A DNA stretch of 64,000 bases from Butyrivibrio sp. (GTDB lineage Bacteria; Bacillota; Clostridia; Lachnospirales; Lachnospiraceae). Below, one piece after another: positions 44,565 through 52,539 of the stretch (position 1 is its first letter; the number at the start of each line of letters is the position of its first letter). The position numbers were made by a program, and so were the translations under genes. The stretch lies in the NCBI GenBank assembly GCA_015056565.1, contig SVGB01000001.1, positions 186,001 through 250,000 on the forward strand, given 5' to 3'. The notes beneath the pieces are model-generated. The model was not told the DNA's origin and made no database searches. It saw only the letters and a program-made list of their open reading frames with translations.

Positions 44565-45455
44565 TCACTTCTCATTCATCACAACATTTACGTAGTTATA
44601 TGGTATCTCAATTTTGTTTTCCTTAAGGGCTTTGAAAACGGCGGTATTGACTTCATCTTTTACAACCTCTGTCCGAAGTTCATGAGGATAATAAACTGTC
44701 GCTCCAAGGAGCAGTCCGCTCTCCTGAATCTCAAGAAAATATACTGATCTGCTGTTAGGATCTGTGATAGTATATTTATCCCTGTTAAGAGTCAGGGGGC
44801 ATTCACAGATGGTCTTTCTGATTATTTCTTTTGCCTTATCAAGATCAGAGTCATAACCGATCGGATATCTGACATCAAAGGATCTTGGGACATGCTCTGC
44901 ATAGCTGTAATTTATGATAGATGCACTGTTGGCCTTGCTGTTTGGAATGATGACCCTTGTGGTGTCAATGAGCTTAAGGACCACATGACGAAGCGTGAGC
45001 TTTTCAACAATCCCAACTGTGCCATCATCCAGCATTATCCTTGAGCCCACGTCAAAGGGCTTGTAGATGCTGATCTCCAGGCCAGCGAACATGTTCTTTA
45101 TGACGTCATTTGCTGCAAGACCTACAACCGCTGCCACAACAGCAGTACTGCCAAGCAGTGACCTTGCTATCTGCTCTCCGCCCATCGGGAGTACAAAGAA
45201 AACGACAATGATCCCCAGGGCTATGGCTTTTTGAAGAAACTGCAGGGTTATGCTGTTTCCTTTCTTTTTTTCCAGTCTGGCGAATATTTTTTTATTAATC
45301 TTAAGGATCCCAATTGCCGCAAACAGCCATAGAGCTATTCCCAAAAGAATTAATAAAATGGTGATCCCAGTCAGCGCCAGAGCCTGACCAGTACTCAGAT
45401 CCGACAGAATATTTGCTATAACCTCAGGCATTTTATCCGTGAAAGATATATTCAT
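44565..45455 (-). CDS. mscS: Small-conductance mechanosensitive channel (MscS family)
   Basis: 296 aa, the size of E. coli MscS. Three hydrophobic segments: ALALTGITILLILLGIAL, ALGIIVVFFVLPMG and the pore helix SLLGSTAVVAAVVGLAANDVI. The beta domain follows with FAGLEISIYKPFDVGSRIML and VIIPNSKANSASIINYS. The channel opens under membrane tension to release osmolytes after hypo-osmotic shock. It stands alone between the ABC genes and a divergent PNPOx-like gene. Confidence 0.95.
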   Translation of the reverse strand: MNISFTDKMPEVIANILSDLSTGQALALTGITILLILLGIALWLFAAIGILKINKKIFARLEKKKGNSITLQFLQKAIALGIIVVFFVLPMGGEQIARSLLGSTAVVAAVVGLAANDVIKNMFAGLEISIYKPFDVGSRIMLDDGTVGIVEKLTLRHVVLKLIDTTRVIIPNSKANSASIINYSYAEHVPRSFDVRYPIGYDSDLDKAKEIIRKTICECPLTLNRDKYTITDPNSRSVYFLEIQESGLLLGATVYYPHELRTEVVKDEVNTAVFKALKENKIEIPYNYVNVVMNEK

Positions 45456-45652
45456 CTCTTCTCTCCTTGGAAAGGTAGTATCTATTCTTAATTTTAGCTG
45501 AAAATGTGCTATTTTTCATTAGTTTTTTGGAATAGATACAGTTTTTGACAATCTTTCCCATTCTTATTTTTGCTGGTTTACATATCAGGGCCTTGGGTGA
45601 TACAATGAATAAAATTAAATTGTGATTGACCCAATTTCTAAGGAGGTCCATT

Positions 45653-46045
45653 ATGGAGAGAGTTGCAAAATTTCTTAAAGACGCAGGTACTTACTACCTT
45701 GCTACAGTAGACGGTGATCAGCCAAGAGTTCGCCCCTTTGGCACAGCCCACATTTTCGAGGGTAAGCTCTACATCCAGACCGGAAAAGTTAAGGATGTTT
45801 CAAAGCAGATCCACAAAAATCCCAAGGTTGAGGTTTGCGCATTCTTAAACGGCGAGTGGGTAAGAATTGCCGGCGAGCTTGTTGAAGATGACCGCATCGA
45901 GGCAAGACAGTCAATGCTTGACGCATATCCATCACTTCAGAGCATGTACAAGGCCGACGACGGAAACACTGAGGTTTTCTACTTCAAAAACGCCACAGCA
46001 ACATTTAGCTCATTTACTAAAGAGCCTGAAGTTGTGAAGTTCTGA
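45653..46045 (+). CDS. Pyridoxamine 5'-phosphate oxidase-family flavin protein
   Basis: 130 aa from the ATG at 45653, six bases after AAGGAGG. FLKDAGTYYLATVDGDQPRVRP cut to its core, FGTAHIFEGKLYIQTGK, and EVCAFLNGEWVRIAGELVED form the split-barrel FMN-binding fold of the short PNPOx-like group. These bind FMN, F420 or haem; the reaction is unknown, and it should not be taken as PdxH. A partial REP element follows the stop. Confidence 0.9.
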   Translation: MERVAKFLKDAGTYYLATVDGDQPRVRPFGTAHIFEGKLYIQTGKVKDVSKQIHKNPKVEVCAFLNGEWVRIAGELVEDDRIEARQSMLDAYPSLQSMYKADDGNTEVFYFKNATATFSSFTKEPEVVKF

Positions 46046-46051
46046 TAACCG

Positions 46052-46096
46052 CAAGACAAGACACGGGGACGGTTCTTTTGGCTTGTCTTGACACAT
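46052..46096. repeat. REP-like element 2, reduced form
   Basis: CAAGACAAG and CTTGTCTTG flank one copy of ACACGGGGACGGTTCTTTTG. Only the outer half of the long element is present, 7 bp after a stop codon. Confidence 0.75.
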
Positions 46097-46244
46097 GTCA
46101 ATCAGCTCAAAATCTGCATATAGCTAATTCTAGCGAAAGAAAAACAAAGCAAACCCATGCCAGATGAATAGTTTTTGCCATATAGCTAAAAAAATGGTCC
46201 TAAAACCTATGCCAGATAGCAATTAATGCTCATTTTGCAAAAAA

Positions 46245-46288
46245 CAAAAAAGGGAACACATCTCACTTCAGAAATGCGTTCCCTTTTC
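46245..46288 (-). terminator. Terminator of glycogen phosphorylase gene
   Basis: AAAAGGGAACGCA pairs with TGTGTTCCCTTTTTT on the minus strand, 16 bp after the stop at 46304. The A-rich left arm allows action on the plus strand as well. Confidence 0.85.
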
Positions 46289-46303
46289 GAATATCAGAAA
46301 GTT

Positions 46304-48613
46304 TCAGTTAAGGTGCCAGATGTCTCTGTTGTACTCTTCGATTGTTCTGTCGGATGAGAAAAATCCAGCCTTGGCGATGTTGGTGAGCATCATCTTCTTC
46401 CACTTATCGCGCTTCTCGTAATCTTCGAAAATCTCATCTTTCTTCTCTATATAGCTCTCAAGATCAAGGAGAGTCATGAACCAATCCTTGTTAAGAAGCT
46501 CCTTGTGGAGTCTTTCAAGGTTCTCCTTGTGGCCAACCTTGAGGCACTGCTTGCCTACGATAAAGTCCACAGCCTCTTTGATAACAGGGCTCTTCTTGTA
46601 GTAATCCTTGGATACGTAGTCAGCCTTCTTGTAGTGCTCAATAACTTCGTCAGCACTTGCACCAAAGATATAGATGTTGTCGTCGCCAACAAGCTCGTGG
46701 ATCTCCACGTTAGCTCCGTCATCTGTTCCAAGAGTCACAGCGCCGTTGAGCATGAACTTCATGTTACTTGTTCCTGATGCCTCCTTGGAAGCAAGGGAAA
46801 TCTGCTCTGAAACGTCACATGCAGGAATAAGCTTTTCAGCGTAGCTTACGTTGTAGTTTTCTACCATTACAACCTTCATATACTTGTTCACATCAGGGTC
46901 GTTATTTACGATCTCCTGAAGAACAAGAAGAAGGTGGATTATGTCTTTTGCGATAACATAAGCAGGTGCTGCCTTGGCGCCAAAGATAAAGGTGATTGGC
47001 CTTGTAGGCTTCTTGCCGCCCTTGATCTCAAGGTACTTGTGAATGATGTAGAGGGCGTTCATCTGCTGTCTCTTGTACTCGTGAAGTCGCTTAACCTGGA
47101 TGTCAAAGATAGAATCAGGGTCAACCTCAACGTTCTCGTGCTTCTTAAGGTAAGCAGCAAGCTCTTTTTTCTTGCCCATCTTGATAGCTTCGAGCTGATC
47201 TAAAACTTCCTGGTCATCTATGTGGTCAAGGAGCTTCTCAAGCTTGTTTGCATCCTTCTTGTAGCCATCGCCTATGGTCTGTGACAGGAAATCGGCAAGA
47301 GGATGGTTGCAGGAAAGGAGCCATCTTCTAAATGTAATACCGTTGGTCTTATTGTTGAACTTCTCAGGATAGAGCTTGTAGAAGTCGTTAAGTTCGCTGT
47401 TCTTAAGGATATCTGTGTGGATGGCAGCAACACCGTTAATGGAGAATCCGTAGTGGATGTCGATGAATGCCATGTGCACCTTCTTGTCCTTGTCGATGAT
47501 CTGAACCTTAGGGTTCTTGATCTTGGCTCTGATCCTCTTATCAAGCTCCTTGATGTAAGGAACAAGCTGAGGAACAACCTTTTCAAGGTATGCAAGAGGC
47601 CATGTTTCAAGAGCCTCCGCAAGGATTGTGTGGTTGGTATATGCGCAGGTCTTACTTACAACGTCGATGGCATCATCAATTGAAAATGCCTTGTCCTCAA
47701 CCAGGATCCTGATAAGCTCAGGAATGATCATGGTAGGATGTGTGTCGTTGATCTGGATGACTGCATGCTTGTAGAGCTCGTGAAGGTCGTACTGACGCTC
47801 TTTCTGTTCCCTTAAGATGAGCTGAGCTGCGTTGGAAACAAGGAAGTACTCCTGGTAGATTCGAAGGAGGTTTCCTGCCTCGTCAGAGTCATCAGGATAC
47901 AGGAAAAGAGTCAGGTTCTTGTCAGTTGCTGTCTTGTCAAAATCAATACCCTTCTTAACAAGACTCTCATCAACTGACTCGATATCAAACAGGCGCAGCT
48001 TGTTAACGCCTGTGTCGTAGCCCACAACGTTCATGTTGTAGAGGCGACTTGTTACCTTTTCTTTGCCAAAAGAAATCTCGAAGGTAGTATCTGTTTTCTC
48101 AAGCCAGGACTGATCCTCGATCCAGTCGTTCTTTTCTGCACACTGAAGGTGATCCTTAAATACCTGCTTGAAAAGTCCGAAGTGATAGTTAAGTCCGATT
48201 CCCTCACCAGCCATTCCAAGAGTTGCGATTGAATCAAGGAAGCATGCTGCAAGTCTTCCAAGACCGCCGTTACCAAGTGATGGCTCTGGCTCGCACTCCT
48301 CGATATCAGCAAGGTGCTTGCCGTTAGCTTCAAGGATTGAGTTTACTCTGTCATAGACCCTAAGGTTAATGAGGTTGTTTGAAAGAAGTTTACCAATAAG
48401 GAACTCCATTGAAATGTAGTAAACCTTTTTCTCTCCGTTATAAACTTCTGCTACGTCCATGAGTCTGGAAGTCATCTCAAGAAGTACATAATAAGTTTCC
48501 TGATTGGTTATGTCCTTAAGGCTCTTTCCAAATTTCTCCTGAGCGATTCCCTCAAGCTGTTCTTCAAGGTTAAGAACAAGTACGTCGCGCTGCATGTTTG
48601 TGTGCTTTGACAT
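46304..48613 (-). CDS. glgP: Glycogen/starch/alpha-glucan phosphorylase
   Basis: 769 aa, GT35 family. Begins near [13 protein letters not shown] and [20 protein letters not shown], with [21 protein letters not shown] in the N-terminal domain (core [13 protein letters not shown]). [16 protein letters not shown] and the PLP-lysine segment [13 protein letters not shown] complete the active site. It releases glucose 1-phosphate from stored glycogen or alpha-glucans. GGAG lies upstream of the ATG. Two palindromic LacI-type operators lie 85-140 bp upstream and a LacI-family regulator gene ends about 190 bp upstream, so sugar-dependent repression is likely. No other glycogen gene is close. Confidence 0.97.
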   Translation of the reverse strand: MSKHTNMQRDVLVLNLEEQLEGIAQEKFGKSLKDITNQETYYVLLEMTSRLMDVAEVYNGEKKVYYISMEFLIGKLLSNNLINLRVYDRVNSILEANGKHLADIEECEPEPSLGNGGLGRLAACFLDSIATLGMAGEGIGLNYHFGLFKQVFKDHLQCAEKNDWIEDQSWLEKTDTTFEISFGKEKVTSRLYNMNVVGYDTGVNKLRLFDIESVDESLVKKGIDFDKTATDKNLTLFLYPDDSDEAGNLLRIYQEYFLVSNAAQLILREQKERQYDLHELYKHAVIQINDTHPTMIIPELIRILVEDKAFSIDDAIDVVSKTCAYTNHTILAEALETWPLAYLEKVVPQLVPYIKELDKRIRAKIKNPKVQIIDKDKKVHMAFIDIHYGFSINGVAAIHTDILKNSELNDFYKLYPEKFNNKTNGITFRRWLLSCNHPLADFLSQTIGDGYKKDANKLEKLLDHIDDQEVLDQLEAIKMGKKKELAAYLKKHENVEVDPDSIFDIQVKRLHEYKRQQMNALYIIHKYLEIKGGKKPTRPITFIFGAKAAPAYVIAKDIIHLLLVLQEIVNNDPDVNKYMKVVMVENYNVSYAEKLIPACDVSEQISLASKEASGTSNMKFMLNGAVTLGTDDGANVEIHELVGDDNIYIFGASADEVIEHYKKADYVSKDYYKKSPVIKEAVDFIVGKQCLKVGHKENLERLHKELLNKDWFMTLLDLESYIEKKDEIFEDYEKRDKWKKMMLTNIAKAGFFSSDRTIEEYNRDIWHLN

Positions 48614-48696
48614 TTTTGATTCTCCTTTTTTGATATTGATCTGTTACTGTTATTGCTGTTATGTTCTACTATTTTGTGTTTTTATTTTGGTTTTCT

Positions 48697-48710
48697 GGAA
48701 AACGTTTTCT
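48697..48710. promoter_or_regulatory. LacI-type operator 1 upstream of glgP
   Basis: GGAAAACGTTTTCT, one base short of a perfect palindrome. Its centre is 40 bp from operator 2, about four helical turns, which would allow cooperative binding. Confidence 0.8.
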
Positions 48711-48736
48711 GCTATCGATGAAATTACTGTAACACA

Positions 48737-48750
48737 GGAAAACGTTTTCC
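48737..48750. promoter_or_regulatory. LacI-type operator 2 upstream of glgP
   Basis: GGAAAACGTTTTCC, a perfect 14-bp palindrome with the central CG typical of LacI-family sites. Confidence 0.85.
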
Positions 48751-48799
48751 GCAAGCAAAATTTTTTAAATTTTATATGAGCCTGGCGACTCATTTAATA

Positions 48800-49789
48800 T
48801 CAGCAAATAATATCCTCATACTTGATGCGGACCATTGTGTGAGGAACTGTAACCTTCCTGCCCTTCTCTCCCTGCATCAGACGCCAGAGTTCATCAAGGG
48901 AGATTTCTGAAATCTGTACAAAATCCTGTCTTACCGTGTTCATCTGCTTTCCTACATATCCCATCAGGATAATGCCGTCAAATCCGCAGACAGGCCTGAA
49001 AATATCCATATCTATAAGCGCCTTCATAGCCCCGATGGCCATAAGATCCGAGGCACAGACAACGCAGTCGTTGTTCTTGGCATATCTCATGGTGAGCTGC
49101 CTTGCTCGCAATTCCGAGAACTGGCCGTTTCGCACGCTGAGCTTAAGCTTTTTCTCATTGCAGAGTTTCTTTATGCCCAAAAGCCTTTCCTCCGTGACAT
49201 ATCCATCCTCTTCCCCTGCGATGTACAGTATCTTTTTACACTTATTCTCTGTGATGGTTTTTTTTGCTATGTCGTACTGGGCCTTCTTGTGATCAATTGT
49301 AACCTGCGTTGTGGTTTCATTGACCATTGGCGCATCCACCACCACCATTTTAAAAGTCCCGCTGTCTATAAGCTTTTTTATGAGCCTGTCCTTTTTGGTC
49401 ATGCCATAGACTATGATTCCCTTTATCCCCTGGGACTCAAAGTAGTTGACAACCTCTGCTTCGCTCATATCCTCGATCATTGTCTTAAAGACAGTAATGA
49501 CATCCAGAGATAACTCCTTGGCTCTGTGGACAGCACCTGATATGTACTGCATGTTGATCTCATCGCTGGCCTGGTTTCCAAGACTTATGTTTATTAAAAG
49601 AGCTACTCTCCCTGTCCTTTTGGAAGAAAGGCTTGCAGCCACAGCATTTGGCACAAACCCCAGCCTCTCCACCACATCATTTACTTTTTTTCTGGTCTTT
49701 TCACTGACATTGGGGTAGTTGTTGATAACTTTAGAAACTGTTGATATTGCAACCCCTGCCTCTTTGGCCACATCCTTTATTGAAACCAT
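48800..49789 (-). CDS. LacI-family transcriptional regulator
   Basis: 329 aa. The HTH is at the N-terminus (SIKDVAKEAGVAISTVSKVI), with the hinge helix PNAVAASLSSKR, then a periplasmic-binding-like effector domain (GRVALLINISLGN, GIKGIIVYGMTKK, CVVCASDLMAIGAMKALID, PVCGFDGIILMGYV). GGGGAG lies before the ATG. The same operator type occurs ahead of this gene and ahead of glgP, so it should repress itself and glgP in response to an alpha-glucan-derived sugar. Effector inferred only from the target. Confidence 0.93.
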   Translation of the reverse strand: MVSIKDVAKEAGVAISTVSKVINNYPNVSEKTRKKVNDVVERLGFVPNAVAASLSSKRTGRVALLINISLGNQASDEINMQYISGAVHRAKELSLDVITVFKTMIEDMSEAEVVNYFESQGIKGIIVYGMTKKDRLIKKLIDSGTFKMVVVDAPMVNETTTQVTIDHKKAQYDIAKKTITENKCKKILYIAGEEDGYVTEERLLGIKKLCNEKKLKLSVRNGQFSELRARQLTMRYAKNNDCVVCASDLMAIGAMKALIDMDIFRPVCGFDGIILMGYVGKQMNTVRQDFVQISEISLDELWRLMQGEKGRKVTVPHTMVRIKYEDIIC

Positions 49790-49812
49790 TATTCTCCCCT
49801 TATACCCTCTTT

Positions 49813-49828
49813 CGGAAATCGTTTTCCG
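49813..49828. promoter_or_regulatory. LacI-type operator 3, upstream of the regulator gene
   Basis: CGGAAATCGTTTTCCG, matching the two operators upstream of glgP in all but one or two positions. Suggests autoregulation. Confidence 0.75.
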
Positions 49829-50462
49829 TACATATATTAACTATACTGTCCACCACAGCATTTGTCCAATTAAAAATTTAGAAAATATGAGTCAGACTTG
49901 ATGGCTTATTTCCTTGTCTAAGTCCGTAAAATGACAGCCGATATCAATTGTTATTAAATTGCATTACGGACTATAGCGGTTTTTTGAGCATACAGTCCGT
50001 AAAACGGGTTTTTTTGAGGAATTGATCCAATGGATCAGGGAGACGAGTTACGGACTATAGTCTCAAAAAGTGGTCCCTAGGCTGAAAATGGATATTTTGG
50101 GAGTTTTTTGCGGGAAATAATAACCTACTATAGAGCATTTTTCTATGCTATAGTCCGTAATCATTAAAACCTGACATTTTTGGGAGCACATGAGGAGCTC
50201 AAAAACGGTATTGGGGAGAGAATTTTTGCTGGTCTAATATCTGCAATTGATTTACTCAATGGCTCTTGCCACGATACGATATAGCGCAACATTGAAGCCC
50301 CCGCGCTGGCATATCGCTTAAACGCAGCCAAGAACCTTTCCGGTAATCCAATTCACTGCCCCCACCAACGAGGATATGCCGCGAAAGGCTATTGATATTC
50401 ATTCAGTCAGACTTACAATTCATTAAGCGGCTTATGGATAATCTGTACTTTGTCTACAATCT
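49829..50462. other. Long gene-free interval
   Basis: About 630 bp with no credible ORF on either strand. It contains the TTACGGACTATAG repeat cluster at 49921-50160. The part 50200-50460 shows no gene, promoter or repeat that I can support. Confidence 0.6.
49921..50160. repeat. Cluster of five TTACGGACT(ATAG) repeats in alternating orientation
   Basis: AGTCCGTAA at 49921-49929, TTACGGACTATAG at 49964-49976, AGTCCGTAA at 49994-50002, TTACGGACTATAG at 50048-50060 and CTATAGTCCGTAA at 50148-50160. Neighbouring copies can form stems with loops of 34-45 bases. GGTTTTTTGAG also recurs between them. No known element recognised. Confidence 0.8.
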
Positions 50463-50493
50463 GACACGGGGACAGTTCTACTTTCCCCGTGTC
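50463..50493. repeat. REP-like element 3, short hairpin
   Basis: GACACGGGGA pairs with TCCCCGTGTC; the interior CAGTTCTACTT is the diverged element core. It begins 12 bp beyond the stop of the DUF3793 gene and could act as its terminator. Confidence 0.8.
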
Positions 50494-50504
50494 ATGAAAT
50501 AAAC

Positions 50505-51056
50505 TTAGCTGGCCACAGTGAGCTGCTCGAGGGAGCGGCCGTTTTTGTGAGCTCGCAGGTATACTTCGGTGCACTTCTTATATCTGGCAAAGGTTTCAAG
50601 AGCCTTGTCCTTGTTGTCATAGACCTTCCAAAAACCCGTGTACATGACGCCCTCTTCGGGATCTTTCATAAATCCGAGGACGTCGCGAACTGGATACCCC
50701 AGGAACAGTCCTATTTCGTGGGGAAAAGAGCTATCGGCCTGCAGGTGTTTTGCCAGCTCTGCAACACACCTGTCTGCATTTGATACGGAATATCCCTTTT
50801 CCCTAAGGATCCTGCAGGCTTCTTCATTGGCCAGATCTCTTTTAAGGAATGATGGCCTGTAAAGGTATATGAGCATTCTGCCTCTTGAAAACCTGACTGG
50901 TATCATCCTGATACCTTTAGATGAAAACCTTATATTGAAATTGCTGACTTCCCTGTAAACCGCATGTATGTCCTTGCATTCAACTGTAAATAGATTCCCC
51001 GTTTTAAGGCCCGCCAGAGTTGGTGAGCACAGATCGATCAGTAATTGATCCCCCAT
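50505..51056 (-). CDS. DUF3793 family protein
   Basis: 183 aa. The pattern LCSPTLAGLKTGNLF, VRFSRGRMLIYLYRPS, LAKHLQADSSFPHEIGLFLGYP with DVLGF, and the tail YTGFWKVYDN followed by KALETFARYKKCTE is that of DUF3793, a family with unknown biochemical role often found beside flavodoxins in Clostridia. No metal motif or membrane segment. It is divergent from a flavodoxin gene; two GTTAGC-type operators lie between them, so both appear to belong to the same metal-responsive regulon. Confidence 0.9.
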   Translation of the reverse strand: MGDQLLIDLCSPTLAGLKTGNLFTVECKDIHAVYREVSNFNIRFSSKGIRMIPVRFSRGRMLIYLYRPSFLKRDLANEEACRILREKGYSVSNADRCVAELAKHLQADSSFPHEIGLFLGYPVRDVLGFMKDPEEGVMYTGFWKVYDNKDKALETFARYKKCTEVYLRAHKNGRSLEQLTVAS

Positions 51057-51100
51057 TTTTTCCTCCGTGATAGCACGTAATTTAAGAGTTTGTTCTGATA

Positions 51101-51116
51101 GTTAGTTTTAGCTAAC
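51101..51116. promoter_or_regulatory. Metal-regulon operator, DUF3793 side
   Basis: GTTAGTTTTAGCTAAC, one mismatch from the consensus GTTAGC-N4-GCTAAC. It lies 45 bp before the DUF3793 start. Confidence 0.75.
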
Positions 51117-51213
51117 TTCACTTTATTTTGTTTCGATATTACACAAAGTGTCCAAAGCATCACACAGTTGTCTGATGTGATAATTCTTATCAATTTAAAC
51201 TCTTGAATCATAT

Positions 51214-51229
51214 GTTAGCATCTGCTAAC
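51214..51229. promoter_or_regulatory. Metal-regulon operator, flavodoxin side
   Basis: GTTAGCATCTGCTAAC, identical to the site at 63871. It lies 62 bp before the flavodoxin start. Confidence 0.8.
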
Positions 51230-51290
51230 CTCTTATACAAGAGCATTACTTAACAATAATTCTCAAATGCTCAGAAAGGAAGAGTATAGT

Positions 51291-51722
51291 ATGAATAAAG
51301 TAAAAGTTGTATTTTGGAGTGGCACAGGAAACACTGAAGCCATGGCAAATGCAGTTGCAAACGGCATCAAGGCTGCTGGCGGAGAAGCAGAGCTTCTCCC
51401 ATTTGAGACAGTAAATCCTTCTGACGTAGCAGGTGACAATGTCATAGCTTTCGGGTGTCCTGCTATGGGAGCAGAAGTTTTAGAGGAAGGTACAGTTGAG
51501 CCCTTCATGATGGATTATGAGAACAAGTGCAGCGGCAAGAAGATCGGCCTGTTTGGCTCTTATGGCTGGGGCGACGGCCAGTGGATGAGAGACTGGCAGG
51601 ACAGACTTAAAGCCGGCGGAGCAACCATCATTGGCGGAGAAGGTGTCATCTGCAACAGCGCGCCTTCCGATGATGCGATCTCTCAGTGCGAGGATCTTGG
51701 AAGGCAGCTTGCACAGGCATAA
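51291..51722 (+). CDS. Flavodoxin
   Basis: 143 aa from the ATG at 51291 (AAAGGAAG upstream). The FMN-phosphate loop is WSGTGNTEAMANAV at residues 8-21; the isoalloxazine loops include GCPAMGAEVLEE and FGSYGWGDGQW. A short-chain flavodoxin that carries electrons in place of ferredoxin, often induced in iron shortage, which agrees with the GTTAGC operator in front of it and the iron-transport genes that follow. A REP hairpin follows the stop. Confidence 0.96.
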   Translation: MNKVKVVFWSGTGNTEAMANAVANGIKAAGGEAELLPFETVNPSDVAGDNVIAFGCPAMGAEVLEEGTVEPFMMDYENKCSGKKIGLFGSYGWGDGQWMRDWQDRLKAGGATIIGGEGVICNSAPSDDAISQCEDLGRQLAQA

Positions 51723-51805
51723 TATCATCAATTAGATTGCAATTGCACAGCGCAAAGTCATTTAGGTAACACTAAAATCTTGTATTCATTACCTCCTTAC
51801 GAAAA

Positions 51806-51851
51806 AACCGTCCCCGTGTCTTGTTGTACGCAATGAGACACGGGGACGGTT
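51806..51851. repeat. REP-like element 4
   Basis: AACCGTCCCCGTGTCTTGT and AGACACGGGGACGGTT form a hairpin between the convergent flavodoxin and HMA-protein genes; probable two-way terminator. Confidence 0.85.
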
Positions 51852-51859
51852 CTACTGTC

Positions 51860-52222
51860 TTATTTATCTGTTACGGACAAAACCTTGTAGTCAAGAGCTT
51901 CTATGGCGCCTGTAATCTCAGAGTCGTCCACTTCCCTCTCATATTCAACCACAGCTTCTTTCTTGCGGAGACTGAGCTTTGCTGAGACGCCATCTATCCT
52001 GTTTATAGCTCTTTTCACGCGATTGGTGCAGTTCTCGCAGTGCATGCCGTCAATTTTAAAGACCTTGGTCTTTATCACAGTACCTGTGAGCTTCTTGTCA
52101 GGTTCCTTGACCACAGAGCCGCCTCCACAGCAGCCTCCTTCGCCCTTTAGGTGCTTCACGGCGCCCTTTCCAGCCAGGAGCACCACCACTATCAGGATAA
52201 CTACAATTATCGCGTTTGTCAT
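51860..52222 (-). CDS. Membrane-anchored heavy-metal-associated (HMA) domain protein
   Basis: 120 aa. An N-terminal hydrophobic helix (AIIVVILIVVVLLAG) is followed by GEGGCCGGG, as in FeoB-associated Cys-rich proteins, and then by an HMA domain (residues ~50-117) with the metal-binding GMHCENC. Fusion of a FeoB-partner N-terminus to a metallochaperone domain suggests metal handling at the FeoB channel. Last gene of the feoA-feoB-feoC-like operon, one base after the FeoC-like stop. Confidence 0.88.
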   Translation of the reverse strand: MTNAIIVVILIVVVLLAGKGAVKHLKGEGGCCGGGSVVKEPDKKLTGTVIKTKVFKIDGMHCENCTNRVKRAINRIDGVSAKLSLRKKEAVVEYEREVDDSEITGAIEALDYKVLSVTDK

Positions 52223-52223
52223 T

Positions 52224-52517
52224 TTATACTACCTCGTACATTTCTCCCATATTTTTAAAACCACCATCAGGAAGGCAGGAACTGCAGCTGTTACATGATC
52301 CGCTACCTGAAGATCCAGCGCAGCTTCCGCCGCTGCCGCCTGAAGAGCCGCAGCTTCCGCCGCAGCCGCAGGACATATCAACCTTTTTGATCACACCGAT
52401 ATTGGTAAGGTATTCGATCTGTCTTTTCACATCCTCTTCAGAGGTCTTAAGCTCGATGGCCAAAAGCTTGGTGGTCCTTGCGTGTCCGTCCCTTAGAAGT
52501 TCAATAAGTTCCCTCAT
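52224..52517 (-). CDS. FeoC-like winged-helix protein with Cys/Gly-rich tail
   Basis: 97 aa. The first ~50 residues form a winged helix (MRELIELLRDGHARTTKLLA, DVKRQIEYLTNIGVIKKVDM) as in FeoC. The next part is CGCGGSCGSSGGSGGSC and CNSCSSC, nine cysteines in Gly/Ser-rich sequence that could bind an Fe-S cluster or iron. Position directly after feoB supports a FeoC role. FeoC modulates FeoB activity or turnover; the mechanism here is not known. Confidence 0.87.
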   Translation of the reverse strand: MRELIELLRDGHARTTKLLAIELKTSEEDVKRQIEYLTNIGVIKKVDMSCGCGGSCGSSGGSGGSCAGSSGSGSCNSCSSCLPDGGFKNMGEMYEVV

Positions 52518-52539
52518 GTCGAAACCTCTTTTCCAAATA

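Noticed and set aside
45653..46045. PNPOx-like protein as PdxH
   Set aside because: It is much shorter than PdxH and lacks its C-terminal region; only the FMN-binding fold is supported.
47303..47683. Plus-strand ORF inside glycogen phosphorylase
   Set aside because: Antisense shadow in a highly conserved gene.
49921..50160. Possible CRISPR array
   Set aside because: Repeats are only 9-13 bp, alternate in orientation and have irregular spacing; no cas genes.
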